Origin: Deltaproteobacteria bacterium RBG_16_64_85
Lineage (GTDB): Bacteria > Desulfobacterota > Deferrimicrobia > Deferrimicrobiales > Deferrimicrobiaceae
Assembly: GCA_001798885.1 (NCBI GenBank)
Contig: MGQW01000015.1
Span: forward strand, 253 to 64,252
Direction of reading: 5' to 3'
DNA length: 64,000 nt
Shown: positions 27,945-36,827 of the stretch, piece by piece
Layout: each line of letters begins with the position of its first letter
Position numbering within the stretch: position 1 is the stretch's first letter
The notes under the pieces: generated by a model
Told to the model about the DNA's origin: nothing
Database searches by the model: none
What the model saw: only the letters and a program-made list of their open reading frames with translations
Program-made: the position numbers and the translations under genes

Positions 27945-28996
27945 AACCGGCCGTCTTGCGGCCCCCCGTGCGCGCGGTGATCCTGTTGTCGGGGGGCTTG
28001 GACAGCACACTGGCCGCGAAGATGATGCTCGACCAGGGGATCGAGCTCTTCGCCCTCCACTTCACCTCCCCGTTCTGCACCTGCTCGCGCCCGCCGGACG
28101 GCGCATCCGGCGGGGGAGGCGGGGCGGGATGCCACTCCCAGGCGCAGATCGTCGCCGGGAGAATGGGGATCCCGATCCGGACCGTTTCCAAGGGAAAGGA
28201 GTACGTCGACATCATCCGCGCCCCGAAACATGGCCGGGGATCCGCGATGAACCCCTGTGTGGACTGCCGGATCTTCACGCTCCGGAAAGGGCGGGAGTAC
28301 ATGGAGGAGATCGGCGCCTCGTTCCTGGTCACCGGGGAAGTCGTGGGACAGCGCCCGATGTCCCAGCGCGGCGACGCTTTGCGGGTCATCGAGAAGCACA
28401 GCGGATGCGCGGGGTTCGTCCTGCGCCCCCTGTCGGCCCGGAACCTCGAACCGACGATCCCCGAGCGCGAGGGATGGGTCGACCGGGATAGGCTCCTCGA
28501 CATCGCCGGCCGCTCCCGCAAGGAGCAGATCCGCCTGGCGGAAGAGTGGAACATCGCCGACTACCCTTGCCCGGCCGGCGGCTGCCTTCTCACCGACAAG
28601 ACCTTTTCGGTCAAAGTGAAGGACCTGCTCGATTATTGCCTTTCGCCGGACATGGCGGACCTTCACCTTCTCAAAGTCGGGAGGCACTTCCGGATGCCGG
28701 ACGGGAGGAAGGTGATCGTGGGGAGGGACGAAGCGGAAAACCGGAAGCTCGAGGCGCTCGGCAAGGGGAAGCTGCGTATCTATGTCGCGGAAGGGTTCTC
28801 CGGGCCTTCCATCGGGATCAACGGGACAAACGGGGAAACGCCCGTGGAACTGCTTGCGCGCTTCTTCACGCGGTACAGCAAACCCGGCACCCGGACGCCC
28901 TTCCGCGTGCGCGAGATGACGGACGGAACGGAAAGGGAAATTCATCTCCCGTACGACCCGGATTTCTCCGGGGTGGAATGTGCGCTCCTTTCCTGA
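27941..28996 (+). CDS. PP-loop tRNA-thiolase-like protein with NFACT-R-like C-terminus
   Basis: The 351-residue protein starts with an ATP-pyrophosphatase PP-loop (LLSGGLDSTLAAKM, residues 17-30) and carries paired cysteines typical of sulfur-inserting enzymes: CTCS, the MnmA-like MNPCVDCRIF and YPCPAGGCLLTD. About 100 residues from the end it has HFRMPDGRKVIVGRDEAEN, closely resembling the NFACT-R (DUF814) motif. The likely role is ATP-dependent thiolation, probably of a tRNA, but the substrate is not shown. It overlaps the E1-like gene by 4 bp upstream and larE by 17 bp downstream. Confidence 0.75.
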   Translation: MKPAVLRPPVRAVILLSGGLDSTLAAKMMLDQGIELFALHFTSPFCTCSRPPDGASGGGGGAGCHSQAQIVAGRMGIPIRTVSKGKEYVDIIRAPKHGRGSAMNPCVDCRIFTLRKGREYMEEIGASFLVTGEVVGQRPMSQRGDALRVIEKHSGCAGFVLRPLSARNLEPTIPEREGWVDRDRLLDIAGRSRKEQIRLAEEWNIADYPCPAGGCLLTDKTFSVKVKDLLDYCLSPDMADLHLLKVGRHFRMPDGRKVIVGRDEAENRKLEALGKGKLRIYVAEGFSGPSIGINGTNGETPVELLARFFTRYSKPGTRTPFRVREMTDGTEREIHLPYDPDFSGVECALLS

Positions 28997-29849
28997 CCCG
29001 TTGGAGAATACGGACCTCTCCGGCCCGGCGAAGGAAAAGTGGGATGCGCTGCTGTCCTCCTTGCGGAAGATGGGTTCGGCCGTGATCGCCTTCAGCGGCG
29101 GGGTGGACAGCACCTTCCTCCTGCACGCCGCCCGCGCGGCGCTTCGCGACCGCGTCCTCGCGGTCACCGCCACATCCCCAACCTACCCGAAGTCGGAGCG
29201 GGACGAGGCGGAAGCGATCGCCCGGAAGTGGGGCGTTCCTCACCGGTTCATCGAGTCGAACGAGCTGGGCATCCCTGGCTTTTCTTCCAATCCTCCCGAC
29301 CGGTGCTATCACTGCAAAAAGGAGCTGTTCGGGCTCCTCGCAGGGATTGCCCGCAAGGAGAGGTTCGCCGCGGTCTGCGACGGCACCAACGCCGACGACC
29401 TCCACGACTTCCGACCCGGCCGCCGTGCGGCGAAGGAGCTCGGCGTGCGAAGTCCCCTGCTGGAAAACGGGATCACGAAGGAGGAAATCCGCGCGTTGAG
29501 CCGGTGCCTTGGCCTGCCGACCGCGGAGAAGGGATCCTTCGCCTGCCTCTCCTCCCGGTTCCCGTATGGGACCGAGATCACGGAGGAGTCCTTGCGGCGC
29601 GTGGAGTCCTGCGAGGAGATCTTGCGGGGATTCGGCTTCCGGCAGTTCCGCGTCCGCGTGCACGGCGCCGTGGCGCGCATCGAGGTCGGGCAGGAGGAGA
29701 TTTCCCGCCTCTTCGACGCGGAGGTCGCGGACGCCGTCCACGAGGGGTTCCGGAGGAACGGCTTCCTCTACGTTTCCGTCGATCTCAAGGGATACCGGAC
29801 GGGATCGATGAACGAGGGCGGTCCGGCCCGCCCTCCCGTCACATTTTGA
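28980..29849 (+). CDS. larE: LarE-type ATP-dependent sacrificial sulfur transferase
   Basis: LarE adenylates a pyridinium biscarboxylate mononucleotide and donates sulfur from a cysteine to build the nickel-pincer cofactor of lactate racemase-type enzymes. The 289-residue product has the PP-loop AFSGGVDSTFLLHAA near residue 37 and the conserved cysteine in GSFACLSSRFPYG. A YHCKKELF motif lies near residue 110. The GTG start at 28980 overlaps the preceding PP-loop gene by 17 bp. LarB, LarC and LarA are not in the window, so this could also be a LarE relative serving another sulfur-transfer step. Its 3' end overlaps the convergent GAF/GGDEF gene by 11 bp. Confidence 0.8.
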   Translation: MRSFPDPLENTDLSGPAKEKWDALLSSLRKMGSAVIAFSGGVDSTFLLHAARAALRDRVLAVTATSPTYPKSERDEAEAIARKWGVPHRFIESNELGIPGFSSNPPDRCYHCKKELFGLLAGIARKERFAAVCDGTNADDLHDFRPGRRAAKELGVRSPLLENGITKEEIRALSRCLGLPTAEKGSFACLSSRFPYGTEITEESLRRVESCEEILRGFGFRQFRVRVHGAVARIEVGQEEISRLFDAEVADAVHEGFRRNGFLYVSVDLKGYRTGSMNEGGPARPPVTF

Positions 29850-31278
29850 GGATGTTCGACTTGAAGATCAGCTTCTCGTGGTCGTCCCCGTCCTCGGGGT
29901 AGGAGGCGTGCCCGAACCGGAGGTCGACCCGAACGTCCTTGATGCGCTTGCGGATCTCCTCCACCTCGGTGTGGATCGCCTTTTTGATCCGGGGGATGGC
30001 GCTCATCCTTCCGTCCTCCGCCTCGGGCAGGATCATCCCGAACTTCCACTCGCTGATCCGCGCGACAACGTCATACTCCCGCAGGGAGCCTCGGAGCACG
30101 GAGGCCAACCGCTTCACGACGATCTCCCCCCGGTCGACGGCGGCGAATTCCCGTCCGGTAAGCTTCGGGGTCACCTCGCAGATCATGAGGACGAGCCTGC
30201 GCTTGAAGCGCTTCGCCCGGGAAAGCTCGTGGTGGAGGCGGCCCTGGAAATATTTGAGCGTAGGGAGGCCGGTCGCTTCGTCGAGGTTCTTCAGGCGATC
30301 GTTCCTCTCGAACGCGATGGCGTTGCCGATGGCCTTCTCGACGTACCGGATGAACTTCTCGAACGTCCCCCTATCGTCGTTGTTGAACGAGGTGGGGTAG
30401 AACGTCTTGTGCGGGAACTTGTCGAAGATCGACACCGTGCCGATGATCTCCCCGTCGCTCTTCAGGGGGAGGCAGAGCAGCGTTCGGGCGATGCCGGCGA
30501 ACTCCTTCCACCCTTCCTCCTCCGCCACATCGCGGACGAGGATCGAAGACGCCCCCTTCAGGACCTCCGTCACCGCCTTCTTGTCCATCCGGAAGAGGTC
30601 CTTCTGGTCGCTTTCCGCCTTCATCCCGTAGAAATCCCGGATGGCGTATTTCCCGGTCGCCGCGTCCAGGAGGCGGATGACGCACGACTCGGCCTCCATG
30701 ATCAGGCAGGCCGAGGTGGCGACCAGCTTCTGGAGCCTCAGGAGATCCAGCGTGGAGATGATATTGATGCCCGCCTCGTTGATGGCGGCGATTTTCGTCA
30801 TCCGGAGCGCTGCCGACTCCTCGCGCAGCGACACCCCGATCGAGTCGGACAGGAGCATGGCCGCCTCGTCCAGCGCCGCCACCCGCTCCTGCGGGATCCC
30901 GCTGGCCGAAGTCATCTGGATCACCAGCACGCCGAGCGGTTCGTCCGAGGAGAGGAGGGGGAAGAAGACCATGTCGCCGCGGAGCCGGCTGCCGGGTGAC
31001 CGGTGGATCTCGGAAAGGGTTACGACCCTTCGCTCACGGAGGGCCAGGTCCTCCACCGTCCCCGCCGAAGAGAAGTGGAAGATCTCCGGCGAGGGGGTGT
31101 AACGAAGCGTCGTCGATCGCAGGTAAAAATCCTCGGAGTCCCGGTCGAACAGGAGGACCGAGGACACGCCGCCGGAGAGGAAGGCACCGATCGCGGTCGT
31201 GAATTCCCGGAGCCGCTCCTCGATCGGCTTCCCCGACCGGAGGATTTCCCCCGCCTGTTTGACGAATTCCCGCGGCAT
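29839..31278 (-). CDS. GAF-domain protein with degenerate GGDEF domain
   Basis: The 479-residue protein has two GAF-like sensory regions (about residues 10-150 and 165-320) followed by a diguanylate-cyclase fold (DEATGLPTLKYFQGRLHHELSRAKRF). The catalytic GGDEF is replaced by SEWKF in ARISEWKFGMILPEAEDG, so cyclase activity is very unlikely and the domain is probably a binding or signalling module. It starts 1 bp after the stop of the MglA-like GTPase gene and is the last gene of a long minus-strand run, so a role as effector or regulator of that GTPase is plausible but inferred. Confidence 0.78.
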   Translation of the reverse strand: MPREFVKQAGEILRSGKPIEERLREFTTAIGAFLSGGVSSVLLFDRDSEDFYLRSTTLRYTPSPEIFHFSSAGTVEDLALRERRVVTLSEIHRSPGSRLRGDMVFFPLLSSDEPLGVLVIQMTSASGIPQERVAALDEAAMLLSDSIGVSLREESAALRMTKIAAINEAGINIISTLDLLRLQKLVATSACLIMEAESCVIRLLDAATGKYAIRDFYGMKAESDQKDLFRMDKKAVTEVLKGASSILVRDVAEEEGWKEFAGIARTLLCLPLKSDGEIIGTVSIFDKFPHKTFYPTSFNNDDRGTFEKFIRYVEKAIGNAIAFERNDRLKNLDEATGLPTLKYFQGRLHHELSRAKRFKRRLVLMICEVTPKLTGREFAAVDRGEIVVKRLASVLRGSLREYDVVARISEWKFGMILPEAEDGRMSAIPRIKKAIHTEVEEIRKRIKDVRVDLRFGHASYPEDGDDHEKLIFKSNILKM

Positions 31279-31279
31279 G

Positions 31280-32359
31280 CTACGCCTGTTCCTCCATCGT
31301 GATGCGGATCCGCATCCGGACGATATTCCCCCGGACGTCCAGGAACATCGCGGGGAGCACGGCATAACCTTCCGGAGAGAGGTACGGATTCTCGAACTTC
31401 AGGAACGTCAGGCCGCCCTCCTCCGTTTCCAGCGAGACCCCTGTGCGGAACTCCTTCTCTGCGGGTGGCGCGGGCGCCGAAATCTCGATCTCGATCTCGT
31501 CCAGGCCCTCCAGCAGTCCCCGCCTAGGCGCGACCGGCTCCTGGACCGCCGGCGGCGCGCCGGGGAGAATCTCGATTTCGTTCGGCACGGAAGCAGCGGT
31601 CTGCGGGAAAGCCGGCATCTCCGCGGCGGGAGGCGTTTCCCGGGTTTCCTGGATCTCCTCGATGTCGGAGATCTCTTCGAGGGCCTCCGCTTCCCGCGGG
31701 CGGAAGGATTCCCCGATCTTTGCATCCGCCAGCTCCCCGATCTCCTCGTGCTCCGCCGATTCCCCCGGCATGAGGAGCGTCTTCCGGAGGTGGGAGAATA
31801 CCATCCGGGAGACCGTTACCAGGGTCTCGGAAACCCCCACGCCGTCCTTGGCGATCCCCTCGACGACGGGAACCTTCCTGGGATTGAGCTTCACACTCAT
31901 TTCCTGGACCGACATGACTTGCTTGAGGTCGCGCTTGTTGTACTGCAGGACGAAGGGGAGATCTTCGAGCTTCTTCCCGTACGTGGCGAGGTTCTCCACC
32001 AGGTTCTTGAGACTCTCCACGTTGCTCTGCGCCATGTCCGCCTGGGAGTCGGCGACGAAGACGACGCCGTCCACCCCCTGGAGGACGAGCCTCCGCGTGG
32101 CGTTGTAGAACACCTGGCCGGGGACGGTGTAGAGGTGGAACCGGACCTTGAATCCCTTGATCTGCCCGAGGTCGACGGGGAGAAAATCGAAGAACAACGT
32201 CCGGTCGGTCTCCGTCGGGAGGGAAATGAGCCTCCCCTTCTGCTCGGGCCGGAGAATGCGGTGGACCATCTCAATGTTGGTCGTCTTTCCGGAGAGCCCC
32301 GGCCCGTAGTAGACGATCTTTGCGCTCAGCTCTCTTGTCGCGTAGTTGAATAGGGCCAT
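31280..32359 (-). CDS. MglA-like small Ras-family GTPase with C-terminal extension
   Basis: Residues 1-195 are an MglA-type GTPase: MALFNYATRELSAKIVYYGPGLSGKTTN with the P-loop at 19-27, TVPGQVFYN in place of the usual DxxGQ, and the guanine motif NKRD near residue 141. MglA sets cell polarity and drives gliding or twitching in Myxococcus and relatives. Unlike MglA (about 195 residues) this one has 165 extra residues: an acidic, proline-rich linker (about 200-300) and a small C-terminal domain. No MglB partner is adjacent. It lies between a hypothetical gene and the GAF/degenerate GGDEF gene in one transcript. Confidence 0.85.
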   Translation of the reverse strand: MALFNYATRELSAKIVYYGPGLSGKTTNIEMVHRILRPEQKGRLISLPTETDRTLFFDFLPVDLGQIKGFKVRFHLYTVPGQVFYNATRRLVLQGVDGVVFVADSQADMAQSNVESLKNLVENLATYGKKLEDLPFVLQYNKRDLKQVMSVQEMSVKLNPRKVPVVEGIAKDGVGVSETLVTVSRMVFSHLRKTLLMPGESAEHEEIGELADAKIGESFRPREAEALEEISDIEEIQETRETPPAAEMPAFPQTAASVPNEIEILPGAPPAVQEPVAPRRGLLEGLDEIEIEISAPAPPAEKEFRTGVSLETEEGGLTFLKFENPYLSPEGYAVLPAMFLDVRGNIVRMRIRITMEEQA

Positions 32360-32380
32360 CCTGTCTCTCCGAACCTCCGA

Positions 32381-32854
32381 TCAGCGTCTGCGAATCGCCA
32401 GCCTCTTTGCCTCCCGCCGGACGAGCGCCGATATGCTGCGGTTATGGCTGATGAGATTCAACTCGTTCACATTGAGACGCAAAAGGAATCGCATCGCCGC
32501 GGATACCGGGCTCCGCGGGTTCGAGATCACCAACCAGAGCAAATGGTGATTATTCATGTACTCCCGGTTCTCGGCGATGATCCGGAGCACTTCCTCGTTG
32601 GTCAATGCCGAGGCGGCGTACGACACGACATCGGCCTCGGAAAGACGGGGACTGTTCATCACCGCGCGGGCGACGATCTTGTTCTGGTCCCGGGAGAGGA
32701 TCTGCCGTACCTCCTTGTTCCCCTTGGCAGCCAGCTCCACCCTCTCCGGCACCGCGAGCCCCGCGATGAAATTCTGAAGCGATCCCCGGACGCCCTCATC
32801 GACCGGTTGGTCCTCCGTCAAGCTTACCTTAATCTTCCGGTTTTCGCCTTCCAT
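32381..32854 (-). CDS. Conserved hypothetical helical protein
   Basis: The 157-residue protein has no signal peptide or membrane segment. It looks all-helical, with short repeats such as NSPRLSEADVVSYAASALTNEEVLRII and ISNPRSPVSAAMRFLL, reminiscent of HEAT-like or leucine-rich-variant repeat proteins. The tail is basic (RREAKRLAIRRR). The ATG at 32854 overlaps the stop of the EF-G paralogue by one base (TAATG), so the two are translationally coupled, and the MglA-like GTPase follows 21 bp downstream. I do not recognise a function; a scaffold for the GTPase is a guess from context. Confidence 0.6.
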   Translation of the reverse strand: MEGENRKIKVSLTEDQPVDEGVRGSLQNFIAGLAVPERVELAAKGNKEVRQILSRDQNKIVARAVMNSPRLSEADVVSYAASALTNEEVLRIIAENREYMNNHHLLWLVISNPRSPVSAAMRFLLRLNVNELNLISHNRSISALVRREAKRLAIRRR

Positions 32855-34938
32855 TACTCCTCTTCTTCCCCCCCCGACTCCTTCTTTGACTCGGCGATTA
32901 CTTTTTCAGCGATGGCCGCTGGAATTTCCTCGTACTGGGAGACGGCCATGGTGAACTGGCCCCTTCCCGAAGTGATCGACCGCAGATCGGAGGAATACCG
33001 GAGCACTTCCGCCAGCGGGACCTGGACCTGGACGACCTGGTTCTTCCCGTGGGCATCCACTCCCAGCACGCGCCCACGACGCCCGTTGAGGTCCCCGATG
33101 ATGTCGCCGACGTTCTCCTCGGGGACGACGACCTCCATCTCGACGATGGGCTCCAGAAGGATCGGCTTGGCTTCGAGGGCCGCCTTTTTGAACGCGAGTG
33201 ACCCGGCGATCTTGAACGCCATTTCCGAGGAGTCGACGGTGTGGAAGGAGCCGTCGAAAACGGTCACCCGTACGTCGACCACGGGGTAGCCCGCGATGAC
33301 CCCCTTGCCCAGCCGCTCCACGACCCCCTTCTCCACTGCGGGGATGTATTGCCGCGGGATCGACCCGCCGACGATCGCGTCGACGTACTCGAACCCCTTG
33401 CCGCGGGGCAGCGGCTCGATCCGGATCCAGCAGTCGCCGTACTGTCCGCGCCCTCCGGTCTGCTTCTTGTGTTTCCCCTGCGCCTCGGCCTTCCCCTTGA
33501 TGGTCTCCAGGTATGGAATCTTGGGGGTGCGCAGCTCCACCTCGACGCCGTACTGGCGCTTGAGCTTCTCGACGACCACCTCGAGGTGCGTCTCCCCCAT
33601 CCCGGCCAGGATGAACTCCCTGGTCTGCGCCTCCTTCCGGAACCGGATGGTGGGGTCCTCCTCGATCATCCTCGCCAGGGAAGTGCCCAGCTTATCCTCG
33701 TCGTTGCGGGTCTTCGGCCGGATGGCAAAGGAGATGACCGGCTCGACCACGGAGGGCCGCGGGTATACGATCGCACGCTTCGGGTCGCACAGGGTGTCCC
33801 CGGTGGAGGTCTCCTTGAACTTCGCCACCGCGACGATCTCGCCCGCGGAAGCCGAGCCGACAGGCTTCTGCTTCTTCCCCTCGAGCTTCAGGATCTGGCC
33901 GATCCGCTCCGTGGCCTCCTTGCTGGAGTTCAGGGGCGCCATGTCGGGGGACAGGATTCCCGAGAAGATCTTGAAGATGGAGAGTTTCCCCGCATAGGGA
34001 TCGGCCAGCGTCTTGAACACCTGGGCGGAGAAGGGGGCCTTTTCGTCGATGGCACGTTTCTCCTCGGCCTTGGTCTTGGGGTTGACCCCCTTGACCTCGT
34101 TCCTGTAGGAGGGGTCGGGCAGCGCGAAGCAGATCATGTCCATCAGCGGCTGGATCCCGACGTTTCGGAGGGCGGACCCGCAGAGGACGGGGAGAAACTT
34201 CTTCGCCCGCACTCCCGCGGTGAACCCCTTCCGTATCTCCTCCTCGGAGAGCTCGGTCCCCTCGAGGTACTTCTCGATGAGAGCGTCGTCGGATTCGGCC
34301 GACGCCTCGATGAGCTTCTCCCGTGCTTTTTTTGCGCCTTCCGCGAGGTCGGGGGGAAGGTCGGCCTGGTCGAACTCCCCGGAGTCGCCCTTGTACACGA
34401 GCGCTTTCATCCGGAACAGGTCCACCACGCCCTTGAACCCCGTTTCCCTGCCGATCGGCATCTGCACCGCGACCGCGTTCACCTTGAGGATGCCGGCGAT
34501 TTCCTCGAGGGCCTTGTCGAAATCCGCCCGCTCCCGGTCCATCTTCGATACGAACGCCAGTACCGGTACGTCGGAATCGGCGGCAAACTTCCACATCTTC
34601 TCGGTCTGTACCTCGACGCCGGAAACGGCGTTCACGACGAGCACGGCGCCATCCAGCACCCGCATGCAGGCGCGCGTGTCCGCCTCGAAGTTGATGTAGC
34701 CCGGCGTGTCCGCGACGGTCACCTCCACCTTGTTCCAGGTGTAATGATGGAAAGAGGTGCCGATCGTGATCTTCCGGCGGATTTCCTCGGGATCGTAATC
34801 GAAGTTGGAGCTTCCGTCGTCCACCCTCCCCATCCGGTCGGTCGCCTTCGCATTGAACAGCAGCGCCTCCGCCAGCGTGGTCTTCCCCGCGCCCCCATGC
34901 GCGATGATCCCGACGTTTCTCAGTTGACGGATATCCAC
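32854..34938 (-). CDS. EF-G-like translation GTPase (EF-G paralogue)
   Basis: The 694-residue protein has the five-domain EF-G layout, with RNVGIIAHGGAGKTTLAEALL at the start, DTPGYINFEADTRACMRVLDGAV, SKMDRERADFD and the domain IV/V region (GGRGQYGDCWIRIEPLP). It differs from standard EF-G in key GTPase motifs: AHGGAGKTTL instead of AHIDAGKTTT, Tyr81 where the switch II catalytic histidine is normally found (DTPGH), and SKMD instead of NKMD. This places it in the EF-G-like paralogue group whose role is not settled, and it should not be taken as the main elongation factor. It starts with GTG at 34938 behind GAGGAGG and is coupled to the hypothetical gene downstream. Confidence 0.85.
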   Translation of the reverse strand: MDIRQLRNVGIIAHGGAGKTTLAEALLFNAKATDRMGRVDDGSSNFDYDPEEIRRKITIGTSFHHYTWNKVEVTVADTPGYINFEADTRACMRVLDGAVLVVNAVSGVEVQTEKMWKFAADSDVPVLAFVSKMDRERADFDKALEEIAGILKVNAVAVQMPIGRETGFKGVVDLFRMKALVYKGDSGEFDQADLPPDLAEGAKKAREKLIEASAESDDALIEKYLEGTELSEEEIRKGFTAGVRAKKFLPVLCGSALRNVGIQPLMDMICFALPDPSYRNEVKGVNPKTKAEEKRAIDEKAPFSAQVFKTLADPYAGKLSIFKIFSGILSPDMAPLNSSKEATERIGQILKLEGKKQKPVGSASAGEIVAVAKFKETSTGDTLCDPKRAIVYPRPSVVEPVISFAIRPKTRNDEDKLGTSLARMIEEDPTIRFRKEAQTREFILAGMGETHLEVVVEKLKRQYGVEVELRTPKIPYLETIKGKAEAQGKHKKQTGGRGQYGDCWIRIEPLPRGKGFEYVDAIVGGSIPRQYIPAVEKGVVERLGKGVIAGYPVVDVRVTVFDGSFHTVDSSEMAFKIAGSLAFKKAALEAKPILLEPIVEMEVVVPEENVGDIIGDLNGRRGRVLGVDAHGKNQVVQVQVPLAEVLRYSSDLRSITSGRGQFTMAVSQYEEIPAAIAEKVIAESKKESGGEEEE

Positions 34939-34979
34939 GTTCCTTCGTCCCTCCTCAAAGGCGGTCGGCTCCCCCCGAT

Positions 34980-35756
34980 TCAGGGCCCCGGCGCCAGGTT
35001 CCTCTCGTATATAATACGCAGTCCGTCGAGAGTCAAATTTTCATCAATTACGTGGACTTTGGAAGACTCCGAGGCGATCGTCCGCGCCAGCCCTCCCGTG
35101 GCAATGACGAGAGGGTCCAGGCGGAGCTCCCTCTTCATGCGTTCGATGATCCCCTCCACGAGCGCGACGTAGCCGAAGAAGATGCCCGATTGCATCGCGG
35201 CCACGGTGTTCTTCCCGATGACCGTCGGCGGTTTTACGATTTCCACCCGCGGCAGCTTCGAGGCCTGGAGGAAAAGGGCTTCGGCGGAGATGTTCGCTCC
35301 CGGGGCGATGATCCCGCCCATGTAGTCGCCGGTTTCCGAAACGTAGTCGAACGTCGTCGCCGTGCCGAAGTCGACGACGATGCAGGCTTTCTTGTGCCGG
35401 GAAAAGGCTGCCACGGCGTTGACGACCCGGTCGGCGCCGACCTCCTTGGGGTTGTCCATCTTGATCGAAATGCCGGTCTTGACGCCGGGGCCGACGACCA
35501 GGGGAGCGATACCGAAGTAGCGCACGCAGAGATCGACGATCGTCGGGGTGAGCGGGGGGACGACGGAGGCGATGGCGATCGCGTGGATCTCGCGGGAGGA
35601 GAAGTGGCTGCCGTCGTACAGGTTCCGGATGAGGATCCCGTACTCGTCGCTTGTTTTTTCCCGGTCCGTCCAGACGCGCCAGTGGTGGACGAGCTTCTCT
35701 CCCTCGTAAACTCCCAGGACCGTGTGCGTGTTCCCGACGTCAATGACGAGAAGCAA
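34980..35756 (-). CDS. coaX: Type III pantothenate kinase
   Basis: CoaX catalyses the first step of CoA synthesis, ATP-dependent phosphorylation of pantothenate. The 258-residue ASKHA-fold protein has the N-terminal phosphate motif [14 protein letters not shown] (residues 6-19), [11 protein letters not shown] near residue 105, [11 protein letters not shown] near residue 128 and [16 protein letters not shown]. It lies 6 bp downstream of birA, the frequent partner of coaX in many bacteria. Confidence 0.94.
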   Translation of the reverse strand: MLLVIDVGNTHTVLGVYEGEKLVHHWRVWTDREKTSDEYGILIRNLYDGSHFSSREIHAIAIASVVPPLTPTIVDLCVRYFGIAPLVVGPGVKTGISIKMDNPKEVGADRVVNAVAAFSRHKKACIVVDFGTATTFDYVSETGDYMGGIIAPGANISAEALFLQASKLPRVEIVKPPTVIGKNTVAAMQSGIFFGYVALVEGIIERMKRELRLDPLVIATGGLARTIASESSKVHVIDENLTLDGLRIIYERNLAPGP

Positions 35757-35762
35757 CCGCCG

Positions 35763-36740
35763 TCACCTCTCGAACTCGAGGATTTCTCCGCTGGCGACCT
35801 TCTCCAAACGGGACGCGCCCTCGCGGCGGAAAAGGAGCAGCCCGGATTCATCCACTCCGAGGACCCTTCCACGGGCTTCCTCCCCGCCGTGCCGCAGAAG
35901 CACCCTCTTCCCGGACAGAACGTCCCGCCGATTCCAATCGGGGAGAAGCGACTTGAACCCGCCGGACAGAAACGCCCCGTAACATTCGGCGAAGGAGTCG
36001 AGGAACCGCGCGAGCACTTCCACCCGCCGGAAGGCCCTCCCCGCCAGAATTTTCAGGGAGGTCGCCTTTTCCCGAAGCTCCCCCGGGAAAGCGGAAGATT
36101 CCGCGTTGACGTTGAGGCCCACGCCGATCACCGCGTGGCGCACGCGGTCTGGGTCGGCGGACATCTCCGCCAGGATCCCCGCGGCTTTCCGCCCGTCGAG
36201 GTACAGGTCGTTCGGCCATTTCAGCTTCGAACGAAGGCCCGATACGTCCTCGACAGCCGCCGCGAGGGCAACGGCCGTGACCAGCGTGAGCTGCGGGACG
36301 CGCAGGGGGGCGATCGGAGGGCGCAGGAGCAGCGACAGGTACAGGTTGACGCCGGGGGGCGATTCCCACTTCCGGCCCAGCCGACCCTGGCCGCCCGTCT
36401 GGGCATCGGCGCAGACGACGGTGGCATGGGGGGCGCCCTTCCCGGCAAGCTCCACCGCCCGGGTGTTGGTGCTGTCGGTGACGGGAAAGAAAAGGAAGGC
36501 CTTCCAGAATTCGCGGCGGGACAGGCGGGAAAAAAGTTCCGGTTCCTCGATCAGGTCGGGTCGCCCGAGAAGCCGGTAGCCGGCCCCCCGGGCCCCTTCA
36601 ATGCCGAAGCCTCGTCGTCTCAACCCCTGAACCTGTTTCCATACGGCGGCGCGGGTCGTTCCCAACCGTCTCCCGATTTCCTGGCCGGAAACGAAGTGCC
36701 CCTCGCACTCCTCGAGTATCCGCTGGAGCAGTTCCCCCAT
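35763..36740 (-). CDS. birA: Bifunctional biotin--protein ligase / biotin operon repressor
   Basis: The 325-residue protein has an N-terminal winged-helix domain (residues 3-62, GQEIGRRLGTTRAAVWKQVQ) and a biotin ligase domain with the GGQGRLGRKWESPPGVNLYL loop and KWPNDLYLDGRK. It attaches biotin to the carrier protein of the carboxylase and should also repress biotin genes. Its placement downstream of the carboxylase/mutase genes, including the biotin carrier at 39188-39691 that it would modify, is functionally sensible. coaX follows 6 bp downstream. Confidence 0.93.
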   Translation of the reverse strand: MGELLQRILEECEGHFVSGQEIGRRLGTTRAAVWKQVQGLRRRGFGIEGARGAGYRLLGRPDLIEEPELFSRLSRREFWKAFLFFPVTDSTNTRAVELAGKGAPHATVVCADAQTGGQGRLGRKWESPPGVNLYLSLLLRPPIAPLRVPQLTLVTAVALAAAVEDVSGLRSKLKWPNDLYLDGRKAAGILAEMSADPDRVRHAVIGVGLNVNAESSAFPGELREKATSLKILAGRAFRRVEVLARFLDSFAECYGAFLSGGFKSLLPDWNRRDVLSGKRVLLRHGGEEARGRVLGVDESGLLLFRREGASRLEKVASGEILEFER

Positions 36741-36827
36741 CCTTCTCCCGTTCTTCTAGAGCCGCAGGTCGACGTTTCTTCCATTTAGCCTTCGACCCTC
36801 GCGGAAATCAACCGAAAACGGAGCTCC

